DNA of 64,000 bases from Rubrivirga litoralis (GCF_031846415.1 NZ_JAVRHT010000014.1:26160-90159), one strand, 5' to 3'; shown: positions 24,739-33,673, counted from the first letter of the stretch. A program made the numbers and translations. Notes: generated by a model from the sequence alone, not told the origin.

Positions 24739-25164
24739 ATGCGCCTCCTCCTCCCCGCCCTCGTCCTCTGCCTCGCCGCCCCGCCCGCGGCGGCCCAGCT
24801 CGCCGTCGGCGGGCAGGTGGGGACGCCGACCGGGCTCTCGCTGAAGCTGGGGGCGGGGCGGGGCGCCGTGCTCCTCGCCGCCGGGTGGGACCTGGGCGAC
24901 GCCGTCGAGGTCGAGGGGAATTACCTGCTCCGCGACCGCCAGCGCGTGGGGTCGTCGGGGCGCGTGGGCCTGTTCTACGGGCCGGGCGTGTTCGTCCAGG
25001 CGGGGAACGACGACACGGACGCCGGGGTCAGCCTGGCCGCGGGGCTGAGCACGTTTCTGACCCGGGAGCTCGAACTGTACGGGCTCCTCTCGCCCCGCCT
25101 CCAGCTGATCGGCGACACCGACGTCGACCTCGGCGGCGGGCTCGGCCTTCGCCTGACCCTATGA
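24739..25164 (+). CDS. small exported outer-membrane-like protein
   Basis: The protein has 141 aa. The signal peptide (LLLPALVLCLAAPPAAAQ) is followed by alternating amphipathic strands with Gly turns (VGGQVGTPTGLSLKLGAG; GLFYGPGVFVQAGND; LGGGLGLRLTL), consistent with a small beta-barrel. It ends in a leucine after an alternating strand. I recognise no named family. Its stop overlaps the next gene's ATG as ATGA (25161-25164), implying co-translation with a B12-binding protein, an odd pairing. Confidence 0.7.
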   Translation: MRLLLPALVLCLAAPPAAAQLAVGGQVGTPTGLSLKLGAGRGAVLLAAGWDLGDAVEVEGNYLLRDRQRVGSSGRVGLFYGPGVFVQAGNDDTDAGVSLAAGLSTFLTRELELYGLLSPRLQLIGDTDVDLGGGLGLRLTL

Positions 25165-25595
25165 CCGCCTCCTCCCCGCCCCACCGCCCCGTCCGCGTCC
25201 TGATGGCGAAGGTCGGGCTCGACGGCCACGACCGCGGCGCCAAGGTGGTCGCGGCCGCCCTGCGCGACGCCGGCATGGAGGTCGTCTACACCGGACTGCG
25301 CAAGACGCCCGAAGTCGTCGTGCGCGCGGCCGAGGAGGAGGACGTCGACGTGGTCGGCGTGTCGATCCTGTCGGGCGCGCACGGGACGGTCCTCCCGCGC
25401 CTCCGCGGGCTCCTCGACGCGGCCGAGATGCAGGACGTGCTGCTCGTGGCCGGCGGCACGATCCCCGAGGACGACGCCCGCGACCTCGTCGCGCGCGGCG
25501 TGGTCGACCAGGTGTTCACGCCGGGCGCGTCGCTGGCCGACATCGCCCGGTCGCTCTCCGACGCCGTCGTCGCCCGCCGCGGAGACGAGGGATGA
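25161..25595 (+). CDS. stand-alone cobalamin-binding protein, methylmalonyl-CoA mutase C-terminal type
   Basis: The protein has 144 aa. It is almost exactly the B12-binding Rossmann domain of methylmalonyl-CoA mutase: RVLMAKVGLDGHDRGAKVV with Asp21, His23 (lower axial cobalt ligand) and Gly26 of the DxHxxG motif, VVGVSILSGAH, and LVAGGTIPEDDARDL. A catalytic large subunit would have to be encoded elsewhere, as in split mutases. Alternatively it is an accessory or regulatory B12 protein. It overlaps the preceding gene by 4 bp. Confidence 0.92.
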   Translation: MTASSPPHRPVRVLMAKVGLDGHDRGAKVVAAALRDAGMEVVYTGLRKTPEVVVRAAEEEDVDVVGVSILSGAHGTVLPRLRGLLDAAEMQDVLLVAGGTIPEDDARDLVARGVVDQVFTPGASLADIARSLSDAVVARRGDEG

Positions 25596-25684
25596 CGGAG
25601 GGATCGGGCACGGAGGGATGAGCGCGTCTCCCCGCCACCCCGCCCGCCCATCCCTCAATCCCCCTTCCCTCCACCCCTCCCCCC
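25596..25684. repeat. spacer with paired GGGATG / CATCCC repeats
   Basis: GGAGGGATCGGG and GGAGGGATGAG follow the stop. CCATCCCTCAATCCC and similar C-rich units (about 25658-25684) precede the GTG start. The arms are partly complementary. Confidence 0.6.
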
Positions 25685-26620
25685 GTGCTCCCGCCCCGCA
25701 TCCTCGTCACCGGCGCGAACGGGCTCGTGGGGCAGGCGCTCGCGCGCGCCGCCGGGCGGTGGCGCGGGGCCGACGTGCTGGCCACCGGCCGCCGCCCCGC
25801 CCTCGCGCTGGGCGGCTTCGCCGGCGGGACGGCCGCGCTCGACGTGACCGACGCCGACGCCGTCGAGCGGGCGCTCCAGGACTTCGCGCCGGACGTCGTG
25901 CTCCACGCGGCGGGCCTGGCCCAGGTCGAGGCGTGCGAGGCCGACCGCGAGGCGTGCTGGGCGCTCAACGTCGAGGCCACGACCGCGCTCGCCGCCGCGT
26001 GCCACCGCCACGGCGCCCGGCTCGTGCTGCCGTCGACCGACTTCGTGTTCGACGGCGAGCGCGGCCCCTACGCCGAGGACGCCCGCCCCGCCCCGCTCAC
26101 GCACTACGGGCGGACCAAGCTGGCGGCCGAGAACGCGCTGAAGGCCTCGCGCCTGACCCGGTGGGCCGTCGCGCGGACGACGCTCGTGTTCGGGGCGCCC
26201 ACCGGCCCCGCCCCGCGCCTCGATTTCGTGCGCTGGCTCGTGCGCGAGCTGGGGGCGGGGCGGCCCGTCCGCGTCCCCAGCGACCAGGTGCGGACGCCGA
26301 CCTACGACGAGGACTTCGCGGACGGCGTGCTCCGCATCGTGCGGTTCGGGAAGAGCGGGACCTTCCACGTCGCCGGCCGCGAGGTGCTCACGACGTACGC
26401 GCTCGCGCTGCGCGTGGCCGAGGCGTTCGGCCTCGACGCCGGGCTCGTCTCGCCCACGACGACGACCGCGCTGCACCCGGGCGCGCCGCGCCCGCTGAAG
26501 GCCGGGCTCCTCATCCTGCGCGCCGAGACCGAGCTGGGCTACCGCCCGCGCCCGCTCGACGCCGCGCTCGCCGACCTCCGCGGCCGGCTCGGCGTGCCCC
26601 GCCCTAGCGCGCGCCGCTAG
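25685..26620 (+). CDS. RmlD-like SDR reductase (dTDP-4-dehydrorhamnose reductase family)
   Basis: The protein has 311 aa from a GTG start. The nucleotide-binding motif VTGANGLVGQAL, the conserved LHAAGLAQVEACE, LPSTDFVFDGERGPYAEDA, and the catalytic THYGRTKLAAE (Tyr-x-x-x-Lys) match RmlD. Members reduce a 4-keto nucleotide sugar with NAD(P)H; some act only as SAM-synthase-associated proteins. No rmlA, B or C neighbour is present, so the substrate is open. Its last 17 bp overlap the convergent lipoprotein gene. Confidence 0.87.
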   Translation: MLPPRILVTGANGLVGQALARAAGRWRGADVLATGRRPALALGGFAGGTAALDVTDADAVERALQDFAPDVVLHAAGLAQVEACEADREACWALNVEATTALAAACHRHGARLVLPSTDFVFDGERGPYAEDARPAPLTHYGRTKLAAENALKASRLTRWAVARTTLVFGAPTGPAPRLDFVRWLVRELGAGRPVRVPSDQVRTPTYDEDFADGVLRIVRFGKSGTFHVAGREVLTTYALALRVAEAFGLDAGLVSPTTTTALHPGAPRPLKAGLLILRAETELGYRPRPLDAALADLRGRLGVPRPSARR

Positions 26621-27050
26621 CCGCCCCGCCCGGGCTCGCGCCGGGGGCGGGGAGGAGCAGGACCTGCGGGCCGCCCGCGAGCGGGTCGGGCTCGACGACG
26701 AGGTAGAGGCCGTCGCGGCGGAGCGTCAGGAGGCCGGCGAAAAAGTCCTCCAGTTCCAGCTCGCCCGGGCCGCACCGTCGCCGCGTGCACGCGAGCGGCT
26801 CGGCGACTTCCAGCTGGTCGCCGCTCACGGCATACGTCCCGTTGCACACGTTGCACGACGAGACGCTGAGGCTGCCGCTGGACCCGAACGTGACCTGGCC
26901 CTCGCCGCGGAGCACCTCGCCGTTGCCGGTCACGACGCGCTCGACGGTCCACGTCGAACCAGGGACGTCCGCTTCGAGGCCGGTGGGCGTGCTGCCGCAC
27001 CCGAGCGCGACGAGGGGCAGGGCGAGGCAGAGGGCGAGCGTGGGGCGCAC
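26604..27050 (-). CDS. META/HslJ-like lipoprotein
   Basis: The protein has 148 aa. The lipobox ends LVALGC, with acylated Cys18. STWTVERVVTGNGEVLRG and QVTFGSSGSLSVSSCNVCNGTY resemble the META domain fold (HslJ-like), in which a Trp near the start and a CNxCNGxY-like stretch recur. Two Cys pairs may form disulfides. The function of META lipoproteins is poorly defined. The 3' end overlaps the convergent rmlD-like gene. Confidence 0.75.
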   Translation of the reverse strand: MRPTLALCLALPLVALGCGSTPTGLEADVPGSTWTVERVVTGNGEVLRGEGQVTFGSSGSLSVSSCNVCNGTYAVSGDQLEVAEPLACTRRRCGPGELELEDFFAGLLTLRRDGLYLVVEPDPLAGGPQVLLLPAPGASPGGAASGAR

Positions 27051-27072
27051 GGGTTCCAGCGGGCGGGGTGGC

Positions 27073-27080
27073 CGAAGCTA
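27073..27080 (-). promoter_or_regulatory. putative -7 element for META lipoprotein
   Basis: TAGCTTCG on the minus strand, 22 bp before the ATG. Confidence 0.5.
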
Positions 27081-27161
27081 CGGCCGGCCCCACGGGCGGG
27101 GCGGTCGTTGGAGAGGGGGCGAAGCCTGAGCACGGGGGCGGGGCGGACCGGCGGGGCTCGC

Positions 27162-27169
27162 TAGCTTGG
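27162..27169 (+). promoter_or_regulatory. putative -7 element for serS
   Basis: TAGCTTGG, 50 bp before the serS ATG. Confidence 0.5.
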
Positions 27170-27219
27170 CCGCCCCGCCCCCGTGCTCTTTTCGCCCGCC
27201 CCGCCCCCGGGCTCCGCCC

Positions 27220-28494
27220 ATGCTCGACCTCGACCTGATCCGCGACGACCCCGACCGCGTCCGCGCCTCGATGGAGGCCAAGCGGATCGGCGACCCCGGC
27301 GCCGTCGACCGGGCGCTCGACACGGACCGCGAGCGGCGCGAGGCGGTGACGGCGCTCCAGGCGCTCCGCGAGGAGCAGGGGGCGATGGGCCACCAGATCG
27401 GGCCGCTGATGAAGAGCGGGAAGCGCGACGAGGCCGCCCCGCTCATCGAACGCTCGAACGAGATCAAGCAAGACGTTAAGGCGCAGGAAGAAGCGGTCCG
27501 CGACCTCGACCAATGCCTGAGGTCGCTGCTCCTGGAGATCCCCAACGTGATCCACGAGAGCGTCCCGGTGGGCGGGGAGGACGCGAACGAGGTGGCGGCG
27601 GAGTGGGGCGAGCGGCCTCAGTTCGACTTCGAGCCGCTCCCCCACTGGGAGCTTGCGGAGAAGCACGGGCTCATCGACTTCGAGCGCGGGGCCAAGGTGA
27701 GCGGGGCGGGCTTCCCGTTCTACGTCGGCCAGGGCGCCCGCCTCCAGCGCGCCCTCATCGCCCTGTTCCTGGACCTCGCGGTCGACGAGGGCTACACCGA
27801 AGTTGAGGCGCCGATCCTCGTGAACGAGGCGAGCGGGGTGGGGACAGGCCAGCTGCCGGACAAGGAGGGGCAGATGTACGAGGTGCCGGCCGACGGGCTC
27901 TATCTCGTCCCCACGGCCGAGGTGCCGCTGACCAACTTCCACCGCGACGAAGTCCTCGACGGCGCGGCGCTCCCGCTCCTCTACACCGGCTACACGCCGT
28001 GCTTCCGCCGCGAGGCCGGCTCCTACGGGAAGGACGTGCGCGGGCTCAACCGGCTCCACCAGTTCGACAAGGTCGAGCTCGTCCGGTTCGTGCGGCCGGA
28101 CGAGAGCTACCGGCACCTCGAAATGCTCCGCGAGGACGCCGAGCGGGCCGTCCGCGCCCTCGAACTCCCGTACCGTCGGCTCGTGCTCGCGTCCGGCGAC
28201 CTGGGCGTGACGCAGGCCAAGACGTACGACCTCGAGGTGTGGAGCGCCGGCCAGGACCGCTGGCTCGAAGTCTCGTCGGTCTCGAACTTCGAGTCGTTCC
28301 AGGCGCGGCGCGCGAACGTCCGCTACCGGCCAGAGCCCGGGGCCAAGCCCGAGTTTGTCCACACGCTGAACGGGAGCGCGCTCGCGCTGCCGCGCATCGT
28401 GGCGGCCCTCCTGGAGAACGGCCAGCAGGCGGACAGGTCGGTCGTCCTCCCCGCCCGCCTGGCCGAGTACGCCGGGTTTGACCGGATCGGGTAG
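27220..28494 (+). CDS. serS: seryl-tRNA synthetase
   Basis: SerRS charges tRNA-Ser with serine. At 424 aa it has the N-terminal two-helix tRNA-binding arm (about residues 30-105). The class II core has motif 1 around LFLDLAVDEGYTEVEAPI, motif 2 FRREAGSYGKDVRGLNRLHQ, and motif 3 LNGSALALPRIVAALLENGQ. The serine pocket stretch VPTAEVPLTNFHRDE is present. The ATG at 27220 is chosen because MLDLDLIRDDPDRVR is the family N-terminus. Confidence 0.98.
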   Translation: MLDLDLIRDDPDRVRASMEAKRIGDPGAVDRALDTDRERREAVTALQALREEQGAMGHQIGPLMKSGKRDEAAPLIERSNEIKQDVKAQEEAVRDLDQCLRSLLLEIPNVIHESVPVGGEDANEVAAEWGERPQFDFEPLPHWELAEKHGLIDFERGAKVSGAGFPFYVGQGARLQRALIALFLDLAVDEGYTEVEAPILVNEASGVGTGQLPDKEGQMYEVPADGLYLVPTAEVPLTNFHRDEVLDGAALPLLYTGYTPCFRREAGSYGKDVRGLNRLHQFDKVELVRFVRPDESYRHLEMLREDAERAVRALELPYRRLVLASGDLGVTQAKTYDLEVWSAGQDRWLEVSSVSNFESFQARRANVRYRPEPGAKPEFVHTLNGSALALPRIVAALLENGQQADRSVVLPARLAEYAGFDRIG

Positions 28495-28593
28495 CTCCGC
28501 CCCGCTCGCGCGGGCGGGGTGGATGGGCGGGGCGGTAGAACCGGGCGGGGCGGCAGTCGGTAGGCGCCTCTCCCCTCCCCGCCCGCCCCGCCC

Positions 28594-29418
28594 GTGAGCC
28601 CGTTCGTCCGCCTCCAGCACGCGATCCCCCAGCATTTTCTGTCCCGCGCCATCGGTCGGCTCGCGGCGTCCGAGGTGCCGTGGCTGAGCGCCCCGCTCGT
28701 TCACCTGTTCGCGAAGGCGTACGCCGTCAACATGGCCGAGTCCGAGCGGCCGGGGCTCCGCGACTACCGCTCGTTCAACGACTTTTTTACGCGCTCGCTC
28801 GCGCCGGGCGCCCGGCCGGTCGACCCGGACCCGAGCGCGGTTGTGTCGCCGGCCGACGGGGTCGTGAGCCAGTCCGGTGTCGTTGAGCGGGGCGAGCTGA
28901 TCCAGGCGAAAGGCGTCCGCTACTCGCTCGGCGGCCTGGCCGATGTGTGCGCAGGGCCGGAGTACGAGGGCGGGGCGTTCGCCACCGTCTACCTCTCGCC
29001 GAAGGACTACCACCGGGTCCACCTGCCCGTGGCGGGGCGGCTCGTGCGGACGGTCGCGATTCCGGGAAAGCTGTTCTCGGTCAACGCCTCGACCGAGGGC
29101 GAGGTCGAGGGACTGTTCGCAATCAACGAGCGGCTGGTGTGCGAGTTCGAGACGGCGTTCGGCAAGATGCTGGTCGTCCTCGTGGGCGCGCTCATCGTGG
29201 CCAGCATCGAGACCGTGTGGGACGGCCCGCGCTCGCCCTACAAGACGAAGCAGGTCGTCGAGCACGACCGGGCGTTCGAGACGGGCGACGAGATCGGCCG
29301 GTTTTTGCTCGGCAGCTCGGTCGTGCTCGCGTTCGAGCGGGGCGGGGTGACGCTCGACCCGTCGCTCGTGGCCGGCGCCGAGGTGCGGATGGGCGCGCGG
29401 ATCGGGGAGGGCGCCTAG
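28594..29418 (+). CDS. psd: phosphatidylserine decarboxylase proenzyme
   Basis: Psd converts phosphatidylserine to phosphatidylethanolamine at the inner membrane. At 274 aa from GTG, it has RSFNDFFTRSLAPGARPVD, SPADGVVSQ (catalytic Asp), YLSPKDYHRVHLPVAG (His of the charge relay), FSVNASTEGEV and the self-cleavage site FLLGSSVVLAFERGG. The processing Ser in LGSS would become the pyruvoyl group; many relatives have LGST. It follows serS by 99 bp. Confidence 0.95.
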   Translation: MSPFVRLQHAIPQHFLSRAIGRLAASEVPWLSAPLVHLFAKAYAVNMAESERPGLRDYRSFNDFFTRSLAPGARPVDPDPSAVVSPADGVVSQSGVVERGELIQAKGVRYSLGGLADVCAGPEYEGGAFATVYLSPKDYHRVHLPVAGRLVRTVAIPGKLFSVNASTEGEVEGLFAINERLVCEFETAFGKMLVVLVGALIVASIETVWDGPRSPYKTKQVVEHDRAFETGDEIGRFLLGSSVVLAFERGGVTLDPSLVAGAEVRMGARIGEGA

Positions 29419-29560
29419 CCCGCCCCGCCCTCGCCGAGCGGAATGCTCGTCCCGCCCCGCCCACAGAGTCGCCCGGGCGGGGCGGCGCGTCGGCTGCGGA
29501 CGTGGCAAGCCGTGTCCCACCGAGCGCCGACACCGCCCCGCCCTCGCCGGGCGGGGTGGC

Positions 29561-30523
29561 TCAGGACGCCTCGCGCTCGCGGAACCAGGCGACCGTCTGC
29601 TCCAGCCCGTCGCCCACCCTCACCGTCGGCTCCCAGCCGAGCACCTCGCGCGAGTGCGACACGTCGAGGACGCTCCGCTGCTGCTCGCCCGGCTTGGCCG
29701 GCCCGTGCTGCTCGGCCGCGCCCGCGCCCGTGTGGCGGTTGATGTGGCCGAACAGCTCGTTCACGTCCGTCTCGACGCCCGTCCCCACGTTGAACACGCC
29801 CGAGCCGTCGAGGGCGAGGCCGGCGACGAACGCGCGGACCACGTCGCCCACGAACACGTAGTCGCGCGTCTGCGTGCCCGGTCCGTTGATGGTCACGCCC
29901 TCGCCGCGGAGGAGCCGCTGGCTGAAGATGGCGACCACGCCGGCCTCGCCGTGCGGGTTCTGGCGCGGGCCGTAGACGTTGCCGAAGCGGAGCGCCGCGT
30001 AGGGGAGCCCGTACGTCTGCTCGTAGAACCGGAGGTAGTGCTCGCTCACGAGCTTCGTGATCCCGTACGGCGACATCGGCCGCGTCGGGTGGCTTTCCGG
30101 TTGTGGGCCGCCGCCGTTGACGTCGGGGTCCGGCTCGCCGTAGATCGCCCCGCCCGTGGACGCGAACGCCACTTTTTGCAGGCCGTTCTGGCGCCCGGCC
30201 TCCAGGAGGTTCAAGAACCCGAGCACGTTGACGTCGGCGTCGAAGACCGGGTCGGCCACGGACCGGCGGACGTCCATCTGAGCCGCGAGGTGGCAGAGGG
30301 CGTCGAACCGCTCGCGCTCGAACAGCGCCGGCACCTCGTCCGAGCGGACGTCGAGCTCGTGGAAGGTGGCCGCGTCCGGCACGTTCTCCACCACCCCGCC
30401 CGAGAGGTCGTCGAGGACGTGGACCCTGCAGCCCTCCTCCACGAGCCGGTCGGCGACGTGGGAGCCGATAAAGCCGGCGCCGCCGGTGACGAGGACTTTC
30501 TTACCTGCGAACGAGAAGGCCAT
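29561..30523 (-). CDS. NAD-dependent nucleotide-sugar epimerase/dehydratase (GalE-like SDR)
   Basis: The protein has 320 aa. TGGAGFIGSHVADRLVEEG binds NAD; HLAAQMDVRRSVADP and the catalytic pair in SPYGITKLVSEHYLRFY are typical of UDP-glucose 4-epimerases. TRDYVFVGDVVRAFVAGL and a C-terminal LGWEPTVRVGDGLEQTV also match. The exact epimer cannot be told from sequence. Such enzymes supply sugars for lipopolysaccharide or capsule. Confidence 0.9.
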   Translation of the reverse strand: MAFSFAGKKVLVTGGAGFIGSHVADRLVEEGCRVHVLDDLSGGVVENVPDAATFHELDVRSDEVPALFERERFDALCHLAAQMDVRRSVADPVFDADVNVLGFLNLLEAGRQNGLQKVAFASTGGAIYGEPDPDVNGGGPQPESHPTRPMSPYGITKLVSEHYLRFYEQTYGLPYAALRFGNVYGPRQNPHGEAGVVAIFSQRLLRGEGVTINGPGTQTRDYVFVGDVVRAFVAGLALDGSGVFNVGTGVETDVNELFGHINRHTGAGAAEQHGPAKPGEQQRSVLDVSHSREVLGWEPTVRVGDGLEQTVAWFREREAS

Positions 30524-30638
30524 GCGGGGGCGGGGTGGTGCGTGAGGGCGGACCTAGAGGGCAAACACAGAGGGCGGGGCGGTGCCGGGGCGCGTGGCCG
30601 CCCTGTGGCTCCACCCCGCCCCTTGGGTCCGCCCCAAG

Positions 30639-31892
30639 TTACCGGGCCTCGGCGCTCGGGAGGAGGGCGACCGTGCTGAGGCGGCCCGGCGCGAACAGGT
30701 CCTCGGCGAGCGCGCGGACGTCCTCGGCCGTCACCGCCTCGATCTCGGCGACGACCTCCTCGACCGGGACCTCGCGGCCGTGGACGAGCTCGACCCGCCC
30801 CGCCCGCTGCATCCGGTTGGAGAGGCTCTCCAGGCCGAGCACGATCGAGCCCTTCAGCTGGTGCTTGGCCCGCGTCAGCATGCGGTCGCTGACCGGGCTC
30901 TCAGCGAGCTTGTTCAGCTCGCGCTCGATAAGGACGCGCGAGCGGTCGACGCGGCTGGCGTCGGTCCCGATGTAGACGCCGACGTCGCCGGAGTCCGTCT
31001 GCACGTTGACGAACGAGTACACCGAATAACACCACCCGTACTTTTCGCGGATGTTCTGGTTGAGCCGGCTCGACATGCCGCCGCCGAGGATCGTGTTGAG
31101 CACCGACAGCACGGTCCGCCGCGGGTCCTGGGCGCCCAGCGAGCGCGTGCCCAGGACGAGGTGGGCCTGCTGGACCGGCCGCTCGATCGTCACCTCGGCC
31201 GGCGCGTAGCCGTCCGCCGGCTCGCGGCTAGAGGGGCGGGGCGCCCGCTCGAAGCCGTCGAGCAGCCGCTCGACGTGACGGACCACGTCGCGGTGCCGCG
31301 CCCGCCCCGCCACGGACACCACGAGCCGGTTGGGCACGTAGTGCTGGCCGATGTAGCCCTCGAGGTCGGCCTGCGAAAAGGAGCGGACGGTCTCGGGCGT
31401 CCCGATGACCGGCCGGCCGAGCGGGTGGTCGGGGTAGAGGACGGCCTCGTAGTGGTCGAAGACGTGGTCCTCGGGGGCGTCCTCGTACATCTTGATCTCC
31501 TCGACCACGACGTCCTTCTCCTTCTCGATCTCGCGCGGCGGCAGCGTGGGCTCCGTCACCAAGTCGACGACCGTTTCGAGCGCGCGCCCCAGGTGCTCGT
31601 CCAGGCCGCGGGCGTAGAAGCACGTGTGCTCCTTCGTGGTGAAGGCGTTGAGGTAGCCGCCGACCGACTCCATCCGCTGGTTGATCAGGTACCCGCGGCG
31701 CCGCCGCGTGCCCTTGAACACCATGTGTTCGATAAAGTGCGTGATGCCGCCCTGTGCGGGCCGCTCGTCGCGGCTCCCGGCGTCAACCCACGCCCCGACG
31801 GCGACGGAGTGGACGGACGGGACGCTCTCGGTGAGGACGCGGACGCCGTTGTCGAGGACGGTCCGCTGGAATCCTGGCGTGATCTCGGGCAT
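30639..31892 (-). CDS. M16-family zinc peptidase (processing-peptidase-like)
   Basis: The protein has 417 aa. The inverted zinc motif HFIEH (His52, Glu55, His56) with a third ligand at about Glu132 (VVVEEIKMYED) is complete. NGVRVLTESVPSVHSVAVGAWVDAGS, split as NGVRVLTESVPSV and HSVAVGAWVDAGS, is the family N-terminus. The inactive C-terminal half has the VLNTILGGGMSSRLNQNIRE stretch with the GGGMSSRL signature. No signal peptide is visible, so it is probably cytoplasmic; the substrate is unknown. It resembles B. subtilis YmxG/MlpA-type proteins. Confidence 0.94.
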   Translation of the reverse strand: MPEITPGFQRTVLDNGVRVLTESVPSVHSVAVGAWVDAGSRDERPAQGGITHFIEHMVFKGTRRRRGYLINQRMESVGGYLNAFTTKEHTCFYARGLDEHLGRALETVVDLVTEPTLPPREIEKEKDVVVEEIKMYEDAPEDHVFDHYEAVLYPDHPLGRPVIGTPETVRSFSQADLEGYIGQHYVPNRLVVSVAGRARHRDVVRHVERLLDGFERAPRPSSREPADGYAPAEVTIERPVQQAHLVLGTRSLGAQDPRRTVLSVLNTILGGGMSSRLNQNIREKYGWCYSVYSFVNVQTDSGDVGVYIGTDASRVDRSRVLIERELNKLAESPVSDRMLTRAKHQLKGSIVLGLESLSNRMQRAGRVELVHGREVPVEEVVAEIEAVTAEDVRALAEDLFAPGRLSTVALLPSAEAR

Positions 31893-31963
31893 GCAGTCTG
31901 GTTTTTCCCGCCCGATGCGCGGGCGGGGCGGCCGGTTCCACCCCGCCCCGGCTTTCGCGCGGT

Positions 31964-33424
31964 CTACTGCCCCGCCCCGCCCCGCTCGCCGGCGAGGGCG
32001 GCGCGCGCGCGCTCCAGGCCGTCGACGGCCTGCCGGCGGTTCGGCGCGCGGTCGAGGGCGCCCTCGAAGGCGGCGACGGCCTCGTCGTAGCGGCCGAGGT
32101 CGAGGAGCGTGAGCCCGAGCGCCTCGTGCCCCATCACGACGGGCGACGGCGGGCCGAACGTGAGCGGGGCGGCGGCCTCGACCTCTGAAGCCTCGCGGAG
32201 CAGGGCCATCGCGGCCTCGTCGTCGCCCTCGGCGCGGCGGAGCGACGCCTCGATCTGGAGCGCGGCCACGCGGTCGGTCCAGCGGGCGCCCGGCTCGTCG
32301 GCGAACGCGGCGATCGCCTCGTGCGCCTTCCGCGCGGTGCCGGGCTCGGCGTACCGCGTCGCCAGGAGGCCCGCGACGAAGGCGTCGTAGACGTTGTCGA
32401 ACTCGAAGGACTTGTCGCCGACGATGAGGTTCGGGTCGCCGCCCTCCAGCGCTTCCAGCGCGCGCATCCGGGCCAGGTGAGCGAGGGCCGTCTCGTCGGG
32501 GTCGTCGCCGCCGAGCGCCACGGCGTGGTCGTAGAGGCCGCGGGCGAGGGCGGCGTCGCCGAGTTGGGTCGCGGCGTAGTGCCACCACCAGAGGGCGTGC
32601 CAGCCGTGGCCGCCCAGCGCCTGCCCCTTGCGGTCGGTGTTCGCCTTGGCCGCCTCGAAGCTCCGGCGGTTCATCTCGGCCGTCTCCTCCCACATCCCCA
32701 GCGCGAGGGTTATGTGGCTCGGCATGTGGAGCGCGTGGCTCGCCGCCGGCGCCACGTCGGCGTAGACGCGGGCGGGGCGGAGCCCGAGCGGGGCGTGGAC
32801 GGGGTCGTCGTAGGCGTGGATGAGGTAGTGGGCCGCGCCCGGGTGCCGGGGCCGGGCCGCAAACACCTCCTCGGCGACGGCGGCGGCCTCCATGTAGGTC
32901 GCGACGTCGCGGCCTTCGTGGGCCGTTCCGAGAAGGGCGAGCGCGTAGAACGCCTGGGCGTCGAGGTCGTCGGGGAAGCGCGCGGCGAGGTCGCGCATGG
33001 CGAGCGCGTAGGCGTCGTCGCGGTCCTCCTTGGCGCCCTCCTGAACGAACAGCGACCGCAGCGTCATCAGGTACGCTTCCTCGCGCGGGGTCACGCCCGA
33101 GAGGTCGAGGCCGAGCCCGACGTCCCGCACAAGGTCCTTCCCCAGCGCGGCGAGGGCCGCGTCGCGGTCCTGGCGCTGCCAGACCGGGTGGTTGTGCGTC
33201 ATGGCCTCGCCCCAGGCCGCCATCGCGAACGCTGGGTCGAGGCGGCGGGCCTCCTGGAAGGCCTCGCGGGCGTCGTCGTACTCGAAGCTGTGGAGGAGCA
33301 GGACGCCGCGCAAAAACGGCTCCTGCGCCTCGGGCGCGCCCGAGTTGGGGAACGTCGTCTCGCCCAGCTGGGCGGCGGCGGGGAGCGCCCACAGCAGGGC
33401 GACGGCGGCGAGGAGGCGGGGCAT
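31964..33424 (-). CDS. exported TPR protein with HMPSHI motif
   Basis: The protein has 486 aa with a signal peptide (LLAAVALLWALPAAAQ). TPR units near the start (LLLHSFEYDDAREAFQEA) and at the end (EALGLTLLDLGRYDEAVAAF) flank a central conserved part containing GAAHYLIHAYDDPVHAPLGL and HALHMPSHITLALGMWEE. This arrangement occurs in a widespread family of unknown function in Bacteroidota, Acidobacteria and others. The clustered His and Asp residues could bind metal, but that is speculation. It is 71 bp upstream of the M16 peptidase in the same direction. Confidence 0.8.
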   Translation of the reverse strand: MPRLLAAVALLWALPAAAQLGETTFPNSGAPEAQEPFLRGVLLLHSFEYDDAREAFQEARRLDPAFAMAAWGEAMTHNHPVWQRQDRDAALAALGKDLVRDVGLGLDLSGVTPREEAYLMTLRSLFVQEGAKEDRDDAYALAMRDLAARFPDDLDAQAFYALALLGTAHEGRDVATYMEAAAVAEEVFAARPRHPGAAHYLIHAYDDPVHAPLGLRPARVYADVAPAASHALHMPSHITLALGMWEETAEMNRRSFEAAKANTDRKGQALGGHGWHALWWWHYAATQLGDAALARGLYDHAVALGGDDPDETALAHLARMRALEALEGGDPNLIVGDKSFEFDNVYDAFVAGLLATRYAEPGTARKAHEAIAAFADEPGARWTDRVAALQIEASLRRAEGDDEAAMALLREASEVEAAAPLTFGPPSPVVMGHEALGLTLLDLGRYDEAVAAFEGALDRAPNRRQAVDGLERARAALAGERGGAGQ

Positions 33425-33461
33425 GGGCGGGGCGGGTTGAGGACCACCCCGCCCTCGTCTC

Positions 33462-33513
33462 GGGCGGACCCAAAGGGCGGACCCAAAGGGCGGACCCAAA
33501 GGGCGGACCCAAA
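33462..33513. repeat. 13-bp tandem array (4 copies)
   Basis: Four perfect units of GGGCGGACCCAAA, followed by a GC box. Confidence 0.95.
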
Positions 33514-33599
33514 GGGCGGGGTGGCGGAGAGCATACGCCCCGCCCCGCCCCCTCGTGCCCGTGTGGCAGAGCCTCATCTACCCGCCTCGCAAGCCGTAG

Positions 33600-33619
33600 C
33601 GGCGTTGCATGCAACGCCG
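33600..33619. repeat. GCATGC-centred palindrome, copy B
   Basis: CGGCGTTGCATGCAACGCCG, identical over 20 bp to 10485-10504 and also preceded by CGTAG. Confidence 0.9.
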
Positions 33620-33673
33620 GCGTTAGCCGCCTGCCCACGTCCCCACAAAAAGGCCCCACCCCGCCCGCGCAGT

